DNA from: Rhizobium sullae
GTDB lineage: Bacteria; Pseudomonadota; Alphaproteobacteria; Rhizobiales; Rhizobiaceae
DNA: 64,000 nucleotides
Reading direction: 5' to 3'
Assembly: GCF_025200715.1 (NCBI RefSeq)
Contig: NZ_CP104143.1
Span: forward strand, 2,418,001 to 2,482,000
This document shows positions 43,729 to 54,900 of the stretch, piece after piece (position 1 is the stretch's first letter; every line of letters starts with the position of its first letter). A model generated the notes under the pieces. The model made no database searches. It was given only the letters and a program-made list of their open reading frames with translations, and was not told the DNA's origin. A program made the position numbers and the translations under genes.

Positions 43729-44887
43729 CGGTGGCAGAGGAGCGCTGCCGAACCATACGCCGGGCAAGATAAGTCACCAGCGCCAGAGGATAATTCTCGC
43801 CGAGACTGATGCGGCACGTTCTCTTGAGAATGTCGAGCGACTGCGCGCACATATCAGGCGTGTACTCGATCTTCCTATCGCTCCAGTTGAATGGGTTCAT
43901 GGCTGGATGGCCGCTCCGCTGTTGCAGAATTGGCTGCCAATTCGTGTAGACGTGACGGCTGGAATCGTAGAGCCGATACACACCGCGCTTGTTCTCGGCC
44001 GCAAAGGCACCCGCCGCTTCTGCCGTTTCGAAGATGACGTGCAGCCCTGCGGCGTTCGTCGGGTCATTATGTGGTCCGACGCGCATCATATTGCTTTTGG
44101 CAAGGATCTCCGTCATCGCGTCGTAGCGTTTGCGCATGCGGGAAATCATCGGGTCGAGCTTTTTCAACTGCACATTCAGCATGGCGCCCTGGATCTGATT
44201 TGCCTTGAAATTGATGCCGAGGATGGGCGGCTCGTTGGCGTTGTCGAGATGACCGCGGAACAACGATCCGATATCATGATACATGCGTGCACGCGCAAAG
44301 AGACGCGGGTCGTCGGTCACGAGCGCGCCGCCTTCGCCAATGTTGATGTTCTTGAACTGATTGAAGCTGTATGCGCCGACGTCACCGATCGTGCCGGCAC
44401 GCCGGCCCTTATAGGTGAGACCGACGGCCTGGCACGCGTCCTCGATGACGATTAGCCTATGTTCCCGTGCAATCCGCATGATGCTGTCCATGTCGCAGAC
44501 CATGTTTGCCATGTGAACGGGAATGATCGCGCGCGTGTTGGGTGTAATTTTGCGAACGATGTCAGTCGGATCCATCGTCAATGTTTGATCGATCTCGACA
44601 AGGATCGGAACTGCGCCGGCAGCCAGTGGAGCGGCTGCGGTCGCAATCCAGGTATAAGCGGGCACAAGCACCTCATCGCCCGGACCGATTCCAGCAGCCA
44701 CCAGCGCCGCCACCAGCGCCGCAGTGCCGCTGCTCATCGTCAGTCCGTGCTGTACGTTGAATTTGGCGCAGAAGTCCGCCTCAAAACGCAATAGAGGCCC
44801 GCCCGTGTCGTCGCCGTAGCGAGCCAATTTACCTGATGCAAGTACCGGCGCGATTGCTAGCCATTCCCGCAGACCCACTGGAGCCAT
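43706..44887 (-). CDS. DegT/DnrJ/EryC1-family sugar aminotransferase
   Basis: A PLP enzyme of about 393 residues that usually aminates nucleotide-linked keto sugars. The SSGTAAL phosphate-binding turn, EDACQAVG (PLP pyridine Asp) and the SFNQFKNINIGEGGAL segment with the Schiff-base lysine are present. I start at ATG 44887, preceded by GGGGAGA; the longer TTG start lacks such support. It is coupled to the phosphopantetheinyl transferase gene. It could supply the amino group of an amino sugar in the polysaccharide repeat, giving an acceptor for the assembly-line product. Confidence 0.87.
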   Translation of the reverse strand: MAPVGLREWLAIAPVLASGKLARYGDDTGGPLLRFEADFCAKFNVQHGLTMSSGTAALVAALVAAGIGPGDEVLVPAYTWIATAAAPLAAGAVPILVEIDQTLTMDPTDIVRKITPNTRAIIPVHMANMVCDMDSIMRIAREHRLIVIEDACQAVGLTYKGRRAGTIGDVGAYSFNQFKNINIGEGGALVTDDPRLFARARMYHDIGSLFRGHLDNANEPPILGINFKANQIQGAMLNVQLKKLDPMISRMRKRYDAMTEILAKSNMMRVGPHNDPTNAAGLHVIFETAEAAGAFAAENKRGVYRLYDSSRHVYTNWQPILQQRSGHPAMNPFNWSDRKIEYTPDMCAQSLDILKRTCRISLGENYPLALVTYLARRMVRQRSSATDELSYAT

Positions 44888-45149
44888 ATCCCGTCTCCCC
44901 AACAAAATCGACAAGCACTCGAAACGCCAACAGTCCTCAAAGGCCTCATGTGCGTCCCCGCCGACCTATCGAAGAATCTATTCGCAAGACCTGGCGATTT
45001 CAGCATGGCCTTCCGGTCAACGATGGCTTGTATATGGACCGACTACCCTCTCCAAAGTCGGTAGACGGCTTAGGCGTTTAGACACTTCTGGCGAGTTCCG
45101 AGATGTCCGCAATTTTGCTACTAAGAAATTGATATTGCGAGGGAAGAAT

Positions 45150-46865
45150 ATGACTGTCCACGACCTTCGATCAGCGTCGATGAACATGATACTTAGCGCC
45201 GACGTTGCAATCATAGGTGCCGGCCCCGCCGGGCTGACCATCGCCCGCGAACTGGAAAACACGCCGATGCGTGTCCTCATTATTGAGAGCGGCGGTTTTG
45301 AATACGAAACCGAAACCCAGACCCTGAATGCCGTGGAAAATGTTGGAGAGCCTCTGTCGCGCGGGGACGTCGTGCCGGTTGGCCGCGGGTATACGGACAG
45401 TTTGGGATGGCTCAACGACATACCGGCTTTTGAGCTGCGCAACCGCCTCATCGGCGGAAGCACCCATACATGGATTGGCAAATGCGCAACATTCGACGAA
45501 ATCGACTTTGCAGCTCGCCCCTGGCTCCCCGTTTCGGGCTGGCCGATCACGCGGAGCGACATCCAGCCCGCGCTAGAACGCGCCGCGACACTCCTCAACC
45601 TAGGGCCGAATATTTATGACGAACGGCTTCTAAGCCTGCTGCGCTTGCCGCCCGAAGAGATCGGCCTTGATCGCGATCGGTTGCGGAGCTTTTTCTGGCA
45701 GTTCAGTCATGAGCGTGCAACCAGCGGCGAGCCGATGCGATTTGCCAACATTTCCCGACAACTCAAAGCTCCCAATGTTGATTTCCTGACGCAGGCTACC
45801 GTCACGGAAATCAATCTCAATAATGACGGTCGATGCGTTAGCTCTCTCGAAGCCTATAGCCTTGAGGGAAACAAGGCGATTGTGCGCGCCAAAACGATCG
45901 TGCTTTGCTGTGGCGGCATCGAAAACGCTCGGTTGCTGCTGGCGTCGAATTCACTGATGACAAACGGCATTGGCAACAGCAAAGGCATCGTGGGTCGCTA
46001 TCTCGCTGATCATCCACGCACGTCTCTTGCTCGGTTTAATGGCGTGGGGATCGATGAAATCGCTCGGCATTTCAACTTCTTTGGTCTTCACCACAACGGT
46101 CGGACACACTTCTATCTTCGTGGGCTGTCACTCAGTCCGGATACGCAGATGAGGGAGGGCCTTACAAATTGCGCAGCCTATCCCGTTCAAGTCCATCGGG
46201 CGGACGACCCTTGGGCAGCGTTGAAACGCCTTCGGCATGGCTTCAGTCAAACGACGCCGGGCGACCTCATTGCTGTCTTCGGCGCAATGAATCTCGTTGC
46301 CTCGGGCCTCTACCGTCGGTTTGTCCAGAAGCGCGGACTGCCGCACAGATCCGTCGAGTTACGCTTTGATGCAATGGTCGAACAGCAACTCGATGCTGAA
46401 AGCCGGGTGACCCTTTCCGACCGGCGTGACCGCTTTGGCAAGCCTCTGCCGCGTGTCGATTGGAAGATAGGTTCGGTCGAGATTGAAAGCATGAAGCGGC
46501 TTGCCCTTTTGATATCGGACGAGTTCCCGCGCGTCGGGTTGCCGCGGCCACATCTGGCGGATTGGATCGCTCAGGATGACAACAGCAAGATGGCCTTCAC
46601 GGATATGGCGCATCCTTCCTGCACGACGCGGATGGGTGTGGATCCCGCGACCAGCGTCGTCGATGCAAATGCAATGGTGCATGGCGTCAACGGTCTGTTC
46701 GTTGCGGGCAGCTCCGTGTTCCCAACGGGCGGCCACGCAAACCCGACGCTTATGTTACTGGCTCTTGCCATCCGTCTGGCGGATCACCTGAAGGTCCGCT
46801 TCGCAAGCGAAAGACCACTTCGATCCTCGTTGCCCGACGCCGAAGCCAAAACTACACACCAGTAG
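45150..46865 (+). CDS. GMC-type FAD-dependent oxidoreductase
   Basis: A 571-residue flavoprotein with an N-terminal dinucleotide fold (ADVAIIGAGPAGLTIAREL) and an Arg/His-rich C-terminal GMC domain (HPSCTTRMG then VNGLFVAGSSVFPTGGHANP). The substrate, probably a sugar or alcohol, cannot be read from sequence. The start at ATG 45150 has GAGGGAAG upstream. It is transcribed divergently from the aminotransferase; the 262-base gap between them should contain both promoters. Confidence 0.85.
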   Translation: MTVHDLRSASMNMILSADVAIIGAGPAGLTIARELENTPMRVLIIESGGFEYETETQTLNAVENVGEPLSRGDVVPVGRGYTDSLGWLNDIPAFELRNRLIGGSTHTWIGKCATFDEIDFAARPWLPVSGWPITRSDIQPALERAATLLNLGPNIYDERLLSLLRLPPEEIGLDRDRLRSFFWQFSHERATSGEPMRFANISRQLKAPNVDFLTQATVTEINLNNDGRCVSSLEAYSLEGNKAIVRAKTIVLCCGGIENARLLLASNSLMTNGIGNSKGIVGRYLADHPRTSLARFNGVGIDEIARHFNFFGLHHNGRTHFYLRGLSLSPDTQMREGLTNCAAYPVQVHRADDPWAALKRLRHGFSQTTPGDLIAVFGAMNLVASGLYRRFVQKRGLPHRSVELRFDAMVEQQLDAESRVTLSDRRDRFGKPLPRVDWKIGSVEIESMKRLALLISDEFPRVGLPRPHLADWIAQDDNSKMAFTDMAHPSCTTRMGVDPATSVVDANAMVHGVNGLFVAGSSVFPTGGHANPTLMLLALAIRLADHLKVRFASERPLRSSLPDAEAKTTHQ

Positions 46866-46907
46866 ATTGGTGCCGCAGTTTCTTTTGAAACTTTGCTGGT
46901 GTTGCCG

Positions 46908-47732
46908 TCAATTTAGGCGAAAATAAAAGCCACTGCTCTCGCTTGCACCCAGTTCTGGATGGGTGTCGATAACACTGGAAAGGGAAGGAATCGGCCAGCG
47001 ATCGACCAGATGATATCCCAGACCTATAATTTCCGTCAGGAAATCGGCTTCATTGCGTATTTGGTAGGGTACATAGGCTGGGCCAATCCGTTCAAGCGTG
47101 ACGACGGTAGTGCCTTTTCGAAGGGCGACCTTGTTCAGCAAGAGGTGGCGCGGCAATGAAGGCAGGCGCTTCAGCAAAACCGATGGTGAAACATCGAGAT
47201 ACTGCATCAGGCCGGAACCGAGAAACAACGACAGGGCGCCGGCATCCTCGACCCGATCCACGAAAGATAATCTGGTCAACCCCTCTCGCTCGGCCATCCG
47301 CCGGCCGGCTCGAACGATCGCCGGAAGATCGTAAACAACCCATTGGAAGGAGTCGTCGAACGGCAAAAGCTTGCGGAATGCACGGTATTTGGTTCCCATA
47401 TGGCCGCCGGCGTCGACAACTCCATCGATGTCATCCATGAGATGGCGCATCCAGAAGAGCACAGGGTAATCCCAGGGCGTGACTTGGCACATTTTTTCGA
47501 ATGCCACATGTGCAACTTCGTCGTGATCATAGCCAGCGAGCGTTGATGATCTTGCAGCAGCAATGGCTTCATCGAAGGACGAATATGCACCGGTAAACCG
47601 GCGTGGAAACGGCGATAAATAGCGCAACCGACCTTGCACGGCCAGAATTAGGCCGAACGACCGGTTAAATCCGTTTGCGACATTACGCAAAAAAGGATGC
47701 GCATTTCTGGTTACATAGGAAGCAAGCATCAT
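46908..47732 (-). CDS. TIGR04325-family methyltransferase
   Basis: A 274-residue putative methyltransferase of the family often found in polysaccharide clusters. The DGVVDAGGHMGTKY segment is a SAM-binding-like glycine-rich turn, followed by WVVYDLPAIV. The C-terminus is beta-rich (GYHLVDRW, SSGFYFRLN). It probably methylates a sugar or its lipid-linked precursor. It sits 12 bases downstream of the flippase in the same operon. Confidence 0.75.
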   Translation of the reverse strand: MMLASYVTRNAHPFLRNVANGFNRSFGLILAVQGRLRYLSPFPRRFTGAYSSFDEAIAAARSSTLAGYDHDEVAHVAFEKMCQVTPWDYPVLFWMRHLMDDIDGVVDAGGHMGTKYRAFRKLLPFDDSFQWVVYDLPAIVRAGRRMAEREGLTRLSFVDRVEDAGALSLFLGSGLMQYLDVSPSVLLKRLPSLPRHLLLNKVALRKGTTVVTLERIGPAYVPYQIRNEADFLTEIIGLGYHLVDRWPIPSLSSVIDTHPELGASESSGFYFRLN

Positions 47733-47744
47733 GCGATTGTCCCG

Positions 47745-49262
47745 TCAGTTACGGCCGACCACGAAAATCGGGATCAAACCGCTGTTCACTCTGCGCAATA
47801 CAACCAGCGCGCCGATATAAATGGCCCCACCAGCTAAGACTTGAAGCGCGATGGAGGACAGACGCTCCATCGCAGAGACCTCGGCAACGTAGCCGAGCAA
47901 ATAGACCGTTGCCGACATGGCGGCGATAGCGACCGCAACATAAGCGCAATTGGACAGCACACGATTCCAGGCCAGTCCGCCATAGCGCCCTTGCAGCCGT
48001 GTTGAAATCAGGAAAGACATGAGTGCGGCGGCGCACTGACCCAATGCTGTCGCCTCGATGCCAAAAGGCGCTAGGACAACGATCAGACCGATGCACACAA
48101 CGCCGTTCAGAAGGATGGCGCGAGGCATCTTTGCGATGTGCCCAGTGAGCGAGAGCAAGGGTTCTGTTAGAAGGCCGGGAACGAGAAGGACTTGCTTGAT
48201 CGCCAGTATGGCAACCAGGACGGCTGCCGGCGCCCAGTCACCACCAAGTGCAATATCGACAAGGCCCGTCGAAACCAGCGCCAGGCCAAGATAGACTGGA
48301 GCGGAAATGACCATAAGAAGCATCATGAAGGTCGTTGCCATGGCACCGACATTTTTCGCAGCGTTTTCGGCGTCCGATTGCGCGACAGCCTGGCGAAAGA
48401 CGGTCCAGGCCAGCATGCGCGCCGGTTCCCCGATCAGTTCCGAAAAGGCTGCGACGATGCGTTCGGCGGCGCGATAGTACCCGGCGTCGGCAAGGCCGAC
48501 GAAACTCCCCAGTGCCAGAGTACCTGAGTAGGAGCGTAAGAAGAAGATCAGCCGGTTCGCCAGGATATGGCGCGAAAAGTTCAGAACCTCGATCATGAAC
48601 GGCCACGTCAGATACAACTTCGGGCGCCAGCGCAAAACAGCGGCCGTGATAATCAGGCTCGTCACCTGCATGGCAAGCCGCCCCGCGATAAGCGAAATGA
48701 CGCTCCAGCCGCTCCACAGGCCGATGAAAGTCACGCATAGGCCGCATAATTCCGCGACGATGCGTATGAAAGCCTGCTTGCGCAACATGCCTCTGGCTAC
48801 GAGAATTCCATCGTAGACAGTGGATAGCGACGACGGCAGGAACCAGCAGCAGTAACATGCAATCAGCGTGCCTTCCCATAACTGGTGAAGCGGAAAGGCG
48901 ATGACCGCCGCAACGCCGAAGCCAATAGTGGTCACGAGAGTGCCGGACAGAACTGAAAGGGTGGCGACTTGATCGAGCTCGTCGCCGGGTCCGCCGGTCT
49001 TCATGACGAATTCTCCCCAACCGCCCTCGGCGCATACCACAAGGAGTATCGCAATTGCCGAACTGTATGCATAAAGGCCGAATTGTTCCAACGACAGGAG
49101 CCGGGCGGCGGCGATGAAAGCGGCAAGCTGTACCGCTTGTGAAATGATCTTCGCTGCCACAGTCCAAGCGCCGTCGCCAATGATGGACGGCAGCCGCATG
49201 GGGATCCAGGCTGATAGTTGGAAACGGTTTGATTTCGGTGCATTCGCAAGCGGGGGCGCCAT
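47745..49262 (-). CDS. Wzx-like polysaccharide flippase (MOP superfamily)
   Basis: A 505-residue membrane protein with 12-14 hydrophobic helices and no soluble domain, in the oligosaccharide flippase family. It would move undecaprenyl-linked repeat units to the periplasmic face for the polymerase at 25834. The start is ATG 49262, after GAGG. The preceding minus-strand frame (49262-49579) ends in a TGATG overlap with this start and may be a short leader peptide, but I cannot support it as a gene. Confidence 0.85.
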   Translation of the reverse strand: MAPPLANAPKSNRFQLSAWIPMRLPSIIGDGAWTVAAKIISQAVQLAAFIAAARLLSLEQFGLYAYSSAIAILLVVCAEGGWGEFVMKTGGPGDELDQVATLSVLSGTLVTTIGFGVAAVIAFPLHQLWEGTLIACYCCWFLPSSLSTVYDGILVARGMLRKQAFIRIVAELCGLCVTFIGLWSGWSVISLIAGRLAMQVTSLIITAAVLRWRPKLYLTWPFMIEVLNFSRHILANRLIFFLRSYSGTLALGSFVGLADAGYYRAAERIVAAFSELIGEPARMLAWTVFRQAVAQSDAENAAKNVGAMATTFMMLLMVISAPVYLGLALVSTGLVDIALGGDWAPAAVLVAILAIKQVLLVPGLLTEPLLSLTGHIAKMPRAILLNGVVCIGLIVVLAPFGIEATALGQCAAALMSFLISTRLQGRYGGLAWNRVLSNCAYVAVAIAAMSATVYLLGYVAEVSAMERLSSIALQVLAGGAIYIGALVVLRRVNSGLIPIFVVGRN

Positions 49263-49570
49263 CAATGCATCGCCTCGATAAAAAAGCAGGTGCTTGATTT
49301 CGGTTCGCCAAGTTCAAAGCAAACAGTCTCGAGTAACCGGATTCCCGTGATATTTAAGCTGCGATTGATACTATTCTCCATAGCCTGGAACCGCCCAAAA
49401 GGTCTTCGCATCGACGGTCCAAATTCAGGACACATTCGCCGGCTAATCTTAATCTGCTCTAAATCTCGCACCGATAGACTGCCGATTCGGAAGAATCTCA
49501 AGCTGCTGTGCTGACAGAACTGAGGATTGGTGACCATAACAATGTGTTCAAGCCTTTCTTGTTGGCGGCC

Positions 49571-49729
49571 ATGGGCCAAAACTCAAAGCCGTTGATGAAA
49601 TACGCAAAACCACACCGCCTCATCTCGGGACGGATTCCGGTGCCCAAAGCAAAATACGGCCTGCGCTGGTTCGTGGCATTGTTCTGTCTGGCGTTTTGGA
49701 TCGCTATCGCTATCGCCGTCATTTGGTAA
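49571..49729 (+). CDS. Possible small membrane protein
   Basis: A frame of 52 residues from ATG 49571 with a strongly basic N-terminal half and a C-terminal membrane helix (FVALFCLAFWIAIAIAVIW). It converges on the ExoY-like gene, overlapping its end by 11 bases. The hydrophobic pattern is suggestive, but start signals are weak. The remaining stretch 49263-49570 holds no supported gene. Confidence 0.35.
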   Translation: MGQNSKPLMKYAKPHRLISGRIPVPKAKYGLRWFVALFCLAFWIAIAIAVIW

Positions 49730-50411
49730 GACGCTCCCTTTCGTTCTGCGCCAAAAACACGACAGCCACCGTTGTCCACAGGATCGCCAAGTCTGTTGTC
49801 AGCGAGCACGTGTTGTAATAGTCGACGTCGAACTGCACCCGTTCATCATACGTGGTGTCGCTACGCCGGTGGACCTGCCATAGGCCGGTAATGCCCGGCG
49901 TCATGGCGAGATAGTAGTGGATCTGGCGGCCGTAACGCTCCATTTCATCGGCCACGATCGGCCGCGGTCCGACAAGGCTCATATCACCGCGAAAAACGTT
50001 CAAGAGCTGCGGAAGCTCATCAAGGCTCGTCATCCGGAGATATTTTCCAAGCCAATGGACACGCGGGTCGTTGACCAGCTTCTGGGTTTCATTCCATTCG
50101 GCGCGCCGCTCAGGATCATTGGCGAGAATGCTGGCCAGCCGCGCATCGGCGTCCTTCCGCATCGACCGGAATTTCAGGCATGGGAATGAGCGGCCGTGGC
50201 GGCCGATACGCTCGTGGCGGAATATGAGCGGTCGTCCATCCACCAGCAGCAGGGCCACCGCGATAAGCGCGAAAAATGGCAGAAAGAAAACTAGAGCCGA
50301 ACCGGAAATCAGGATGTCCCCGGCACGCTTCAGGCGATAATCTCTCGACGTCGGCCGTCTTAGCCGAGCCGATTGCCCATTCTGAGCAACGCCATCAAAG
50401 AACGATAGCAT
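49719..50411 (-). CDS. ExoY-like undecaprenyl-phosphate sugar phosphotransferase
   Basis: A 230-residue initiating transferase that puts the first sugar-phosphate on the undecaprenyl carrier. It has one N-terminal membrane segment (about 33-55), then the catalytic KFRSMRKDAD, LRMTSLDELPQL and GPRPI motifs of the bacterial sugar transferase family. It is the short ExoY form, without the extra helices of WbaP. Its presence shows that the locus can start its own polymer. Confidence 0.93.
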   Translation of the reverse strand: MLSFFDGVAQNGQSARLRRPTSRDYRLKRAGDILISGSALVFFLPFFALIAVALLLVDGRPLIFRHERIGRHGRSFPCLKFRSMRKDADARLASILANDPERRAEWNETQKLVNDPRVHWLGKYLRMTSLDELPQLLNVFRGDMSLVGPRPIVADEMERYGRQIHYYLAMTPGITGLWQVHRRSDTTYDERVQFDVDYYNTCSLTTDLAILWTTVAVVFLAQNERERLTK

Positions 50412-50619
50412 TTTCCAACCCCGTTATATCTCAACCTACAGTTAAGGTTGGCAGTGTCGGCCGGAATAGACAATTGACCAGAACGGCTAAGCCGTAGTCA
50501 GATAGAAGTAGGTCCGAGTACTGATGGCGGGACTACTGATTTATTGAACTTTTTGAAACTGTCGATACACGAGAGGACAGAACCGCTTTCAATGAGCGTA
50601 TCTGCTCGATGCCGTTCAA

Positions 50620-51921
50620 TTAAATGAATGGACGGCGATGCGCGGCGGATCGATTTCCGGACCGTTCAGGTAGCCTGCCGGCAACGCCGGCCAAGCTCGT
50701 CCGCTCCAAGATCCGCCCATAAAGAGCAATCAACGCTTCGCCCCAGGTTTCTGGGGAATGAGCTAGACTAGACGCGTTGATGAGGCCGTTCAAACTCATG
50801 GAGCGCACCATCGCATCATCGGCTGCAAGTTGTCGCATCGCCGTCGCCAGCGATCCGATGTTCCCCGTCCTGAATGTCAGCGCGCAACCGAATTCCTCAA
50901 GCTCGTTTCCCAACAAAGCGGCGTCAGGCACAATGACGGGAATTCCGCTTCCGATCGCCTCGACGGCGGCAAGCGCGAAAGGTTCCGGCACGCGGGACGA
51001 TACGACGATGGCGCGCGCATTATGCAGGAGTTCGTGCATCTCCCCTTTCACTTTCCAGCCATGAATGATGACCTCGGGATAGTCGCGTTCCAATAGAGAC
51101 CGCCCGGCACCATCGCCGATGATCTGAAGCCTCACATTGGCAAGCCGTGCCGCCCGCGCAGCATCCTCGAAGCCTTTTTCCGGCTCGAGCCTTCCCACGA
51201 AGAAAAAATCCCGCATCGTCCAAGGTTCGGCCCCTCTGCGCAGAAACGGCTCCACCGGATTGCGAATGGTCTCGATATGATCAGTGCAGATGCCGGAACG
51301 CTCGAAATATTCGCGCATCCGTTGGTGCACGATGACGATATTGGCCGGGAGTTCACTCGTCGGATAGAGCCTTTCGCGCAGCACATGCCGGGCGGAACGC
51401 CAGATTTTCTCGTGATAGCCGCGCTTGTCGCATTGCGTCGTCATGCATGGCACCGACATCGGCGTGAGCAGGCAGACGGTGTCTTTCCGGTAATTTGCAA
51501 AGCCGCCGTTCGGGCAGCACAGGAAATAATCATGCGCATGCAGGACCACCCGCTGGCGGACCGGCCATAGGGCCTGGAAGATGGAGGGCGAAAGGATCTT
51601 CGACCAGCCGTGGACATGATAGATCGTCGAAGCCGTGTCGGCGCTGTCGATAACCTCGCGCACGGCTTCGAGCGCCTGCGTGTTGTAAAGCCCGCTGATT
51701 AACGCTGCGATGCGGCCCTGATCGGTCAGCGGCGCACCGCCGAGATTGATGGTGTCGTCCGCCGGCAGCTCGCTTCCGGCCGCGTCGCCCGCCAGATAGG
51801 TTACGGGAATGCCGGCGCGTTTGAGCAGGTGCGCCGACAGAATGGCAAGGTTGGAGGCTCCTCCAACCTTTGTCGAACGATCATTAATGACGACAACACG
51901 GTCGGGATAGCGCGTGATCAC
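50620..51921 (-). CDS. Glycosyltransferase family 4
   Basis: A GT-B fold glycosyltransferase of about 433 residues. The N-terminal nucleotide-fold starts YPDRVVVINDRSTKVGGAS, and the C-terminal donor site shows FFVGRLEPEKGFED and the EPFALAAVEAIGSGIPVIVP region with the paired Glu residues (EX7E). GTG 51921 is the likely start: it lies four bases after the stop of the fusion gene, and GGGGTAGGG overlaps that stop as a ribosome-binding site. The sugar is unknown. Confidence 0.87.
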   Translation of the reverse strand: MITRYPDRVVVINDRSTKVGGASNLAILSAHLLKRAGIPVTYLAGDAAGSELPADDTINLGGAPLTDQGRIAALISGLYNTQALEAVREVIDSADTASTIYHVHGWSKILSPSIFQALWPVRQRVVLHAHDYFLCCPNGGFANYRKDTVCLLTPMSVPCMTTQCDKRGYHEKIWRSARHVLRERLYPTSELPANIVIVHQRMREYFERSGICTDHIETIRNPVEPFLRRGAEPWTMRDFFFVGRLEPEKGFEDAARAARLANVRLQIIGDGAGRSLLERDYPEVIIHGWKVKGEMHELLHNARAIVVSSRVPEPFALAAVEAIGSGIPVIVPDAALLGNELEEFGCALTFRTGNIGSLATAMRQLAADDAMVRSMSLNGLINASSLAHSPETWGEALIALYGRILERTSLAGVAGRLPERSGNRSAAHRRPFI

Positions 51922-51925
51922 GACC

Positions 51926-54900
51926 CTACCCCATCGTTCTGATCTTCTGCGGTGCAAGCCTGCCCGTCAGAAGATCGAAAAGTGCGATCGCATTGCCCTT
52001 GAGGCGCCCTTTCCGGTCGACCCAGGGTTCGGGGCGCCAGACTTTGACGAGATTGGCGGCCAGATTCCGGCCCATTTGCGCAGCCGCCCGTCCGGAACTC
52101 AGCGTTTTCTTGCGCACGAGATAGATCGGATTGGCGATCTGCGAATATCCGAACTTGATGCCGGTCGTTCGTCCGGCCTTCGTACCGAGATGCACGCCTT
52201 GGAGATGGTCGGCACACATGACCTCGCCATAGCGCGCCATCATGCGGCTGAAGTCGACATCTTCGAGCCAGCCGTAAAACGGCAGGTTCTCGTCAAACCG
52301 GACTCCTGAAGCCACGATCGCCGAAACGCGGACAGCCATGTTGCAACCATAGGCGTTATAGATCGGCTTGAAGGATTTCTCGTGTTTCTGCGGGCGGCGA
52401 ACCTTCTCTACCAGCTTAAGGCCGTCGCAGACCGAGATGCCCGCCCCGGTGATCCCGTCGGCGATGACCGTGCCCGTCGACATGACGATATCGCGCCGGG
52501 TGCGAAACAGGAGCTCAGTGTCCTCGATATAAGTGGGCGTCATCAGGAAATCGTCGTCGAGGAAGAGCACCACATCCGCATCGACGATGCTGTCGAGAAT
52601 TGTGTTGCGCTGAAGGCAAAGCCCGCGCTCTGAAACCAGCACCCTGACCGGGCATGCAAGCGAGGAAAGGCTCATTCGGTCGACATCTTCGAGCAAGGGC
52701 ACGCAGATGACGACCTCCTCGGGCTGACGCGTCTGGCGCGATATATGGGGAAGCACGGCAGAGAGGATTTCGCTCCTGCCTGAACTCGCGATGCCGACAG
52801 CCACCTTGAGCGGGCGCCCGCGCGGCTTGTCATTGAAGGCCAGATGGGGAGCGGCCGGTTTTACGGCAGGTTCGCTCGGCCGCGACGAAGCAGGCTTTCT
52901 CGGTGAACGCTTCCTGCCGCCGCTGCGATTGGCGATGATCCCGAGAAGGTTGACCCGCGACGTGCCAAAGCTCGCAAGCGCGGCGGACAGCCGCTCGATG
53001 GTCATTTTCTTCGGCTTGCCGACGACAATCGCGATGCCATCCAGATAGCTGAAGATATGGCGGGTATCCGCCGAACCCTCAAATGCCGCCAGATCGACGA
53101 TGACGACGCCGTAGCGCTGCCGGAGCAACTCGATTTCCGTCTTGAACGCGGCAAGATGACCGAAGATCTGATGGGATGCGGCAGACCGTGTTGTCTCCTC
53201 GACGGTCAGCACGGGAACCAGCGTGGAGGCTTCAGCATGCTCGTCGACCCTGCTTCTCCTGCTCCTGCGGCCGTGCTCGTCGTGACGTGCCACGACATGT
53301 TCCGCGGCTTGCGGCTCATCTGCGCCAATATGATCTATCCGCAGCGCGCGGAGCCCGAAGTCCTCCCCGGCAGCACTTGCCACTTTGCTCAGGAAGCCGT
53401 TTTGGAAATCGGCATCGACGAGCACGACCGGCGTGCCTTCATTCTGGTAGAGCTGCGCGAGGTTCGCGGCAACCGTCGTCTTTCCTTCGCCGCTGCCGAC
53501 CGACGTGATGCCTATTACCATTGGCGAATTGGGTCGGAATGCCGAACCAATGGAGCTCTTCACGCCTCGCAAGGCCTCGGTGAAATCGCAATAGGGCGCA
53601 TCAAGCACACGGCGTAGCGGCATCGCGGCCTGCAGGTTTGCCGCCTTCGCCCCGGCGGGCAAAACTGCCGTTGCGCCCTGAAGCGGCAGGCTGCCGAGCG
53701 AAGCTATGCCAAGCTCCTGACGCAGCCTGGGATTCAAGTGAATCCCCTTGCCCTTTCCATCGACAAGCAACGCGAGCAAGAGACCACCCGCCAGGCCCAT
53801 CAACGTGGTGAAGGGCAGGATAATGGAGGATTTCGGCGAGCTCTTCGTCAGCGGCGCGGACGCGGCCGTCACGATACGGGCATCTCCGAGCGGAAACGAC
53901 TGCTTCTGTAGCGTACCGGTCAGTTGCTGGAGAATTCCTTCGTAGATGCGGCGATAGGTCGTTGCACGGCTTTCCATTTCCGTCAGTTTGACACGCGCCA
54001 GGTTTTTATCTCTGACGGTAGCAGTCAGTGCTGCCATCTGGTCGTTGAGAAGCCGTTCCCGCGCTTGAGCAACCTGGAGGGTCGTTTCGTACACCTTCTG
54101 AACGCGGACGAATTCATTCCTGATCTCGCCGGTCAACCGAGCAACTTCATCTCTGGCAGCCACGATCGCAGGGTTGCCGGAGTCGTAGCGGCTCACGAGA
54201 GTGTTCAGCCTGGCAGTTGCGAGACTGACGTCCTCCTGCAGCTTTTGTATGCGGGGATTGTCGATAGTCTCCTGAACGCTGCCGCCAATCGCCTCTCCCG
54301 CCATCAGTCGATTGAGGGTTTCTAACTTGGCAGATGCCGCCGCCGTCTCGGCGCTTGCCGCCATTGCCTGACTGCTAATTTCGGACAATTGCTGCTGGTC
54401 CAAAGACGCCGTGCTGCCAACCTCCATGATGCCGTTCCTGGCCCGGAATTCTTCCGCATCCAAAGCCGCCTCACGTGCTTGCTTCTCGACGTCGATCAAT
54501 CGGGTTTCCAGCCAGTCTGCCCCGCTTTGGGCGGCTGCTGCGCGCGCGCCGACGGTGGAATCCATGTAGGCCTGTGCAAGAGCGTTCGCAGCCCGGGCTG
54601 CCTTTTGAGGATCGGCGGATCTGTAGCCGACTTCAAGGATATACGATTGTCCTACTCTAACGACCGAGACCCGCGACAAGAACGACGCCATCGTACGGCG
54701 GATGAGTCTCTCATCATCGGATGTCTTCTGACCAGGTTCGTCAGATTGAACTGCTTTGCTGATTACCGACCGAAGCCAGCCCTTGGCGACCGACTGCCAC
54801 GACGCGTTATCCTGGATTTCGGGGTCCTCATAGAGGTTGAGCTTGTTGATAACTGCTTTCGCGATTGGCTCCGACTTGATTATCTCCACCTGGCTGGCAA

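Noticed and set aside
46870..46905. Bidirectional terminator between the GMC oxidoreductase and the methyltransferase
   Set aside because: AGTTTC/GAAACT gives only a six-pair AT-rich stem without a good T tract, so support is too weak.
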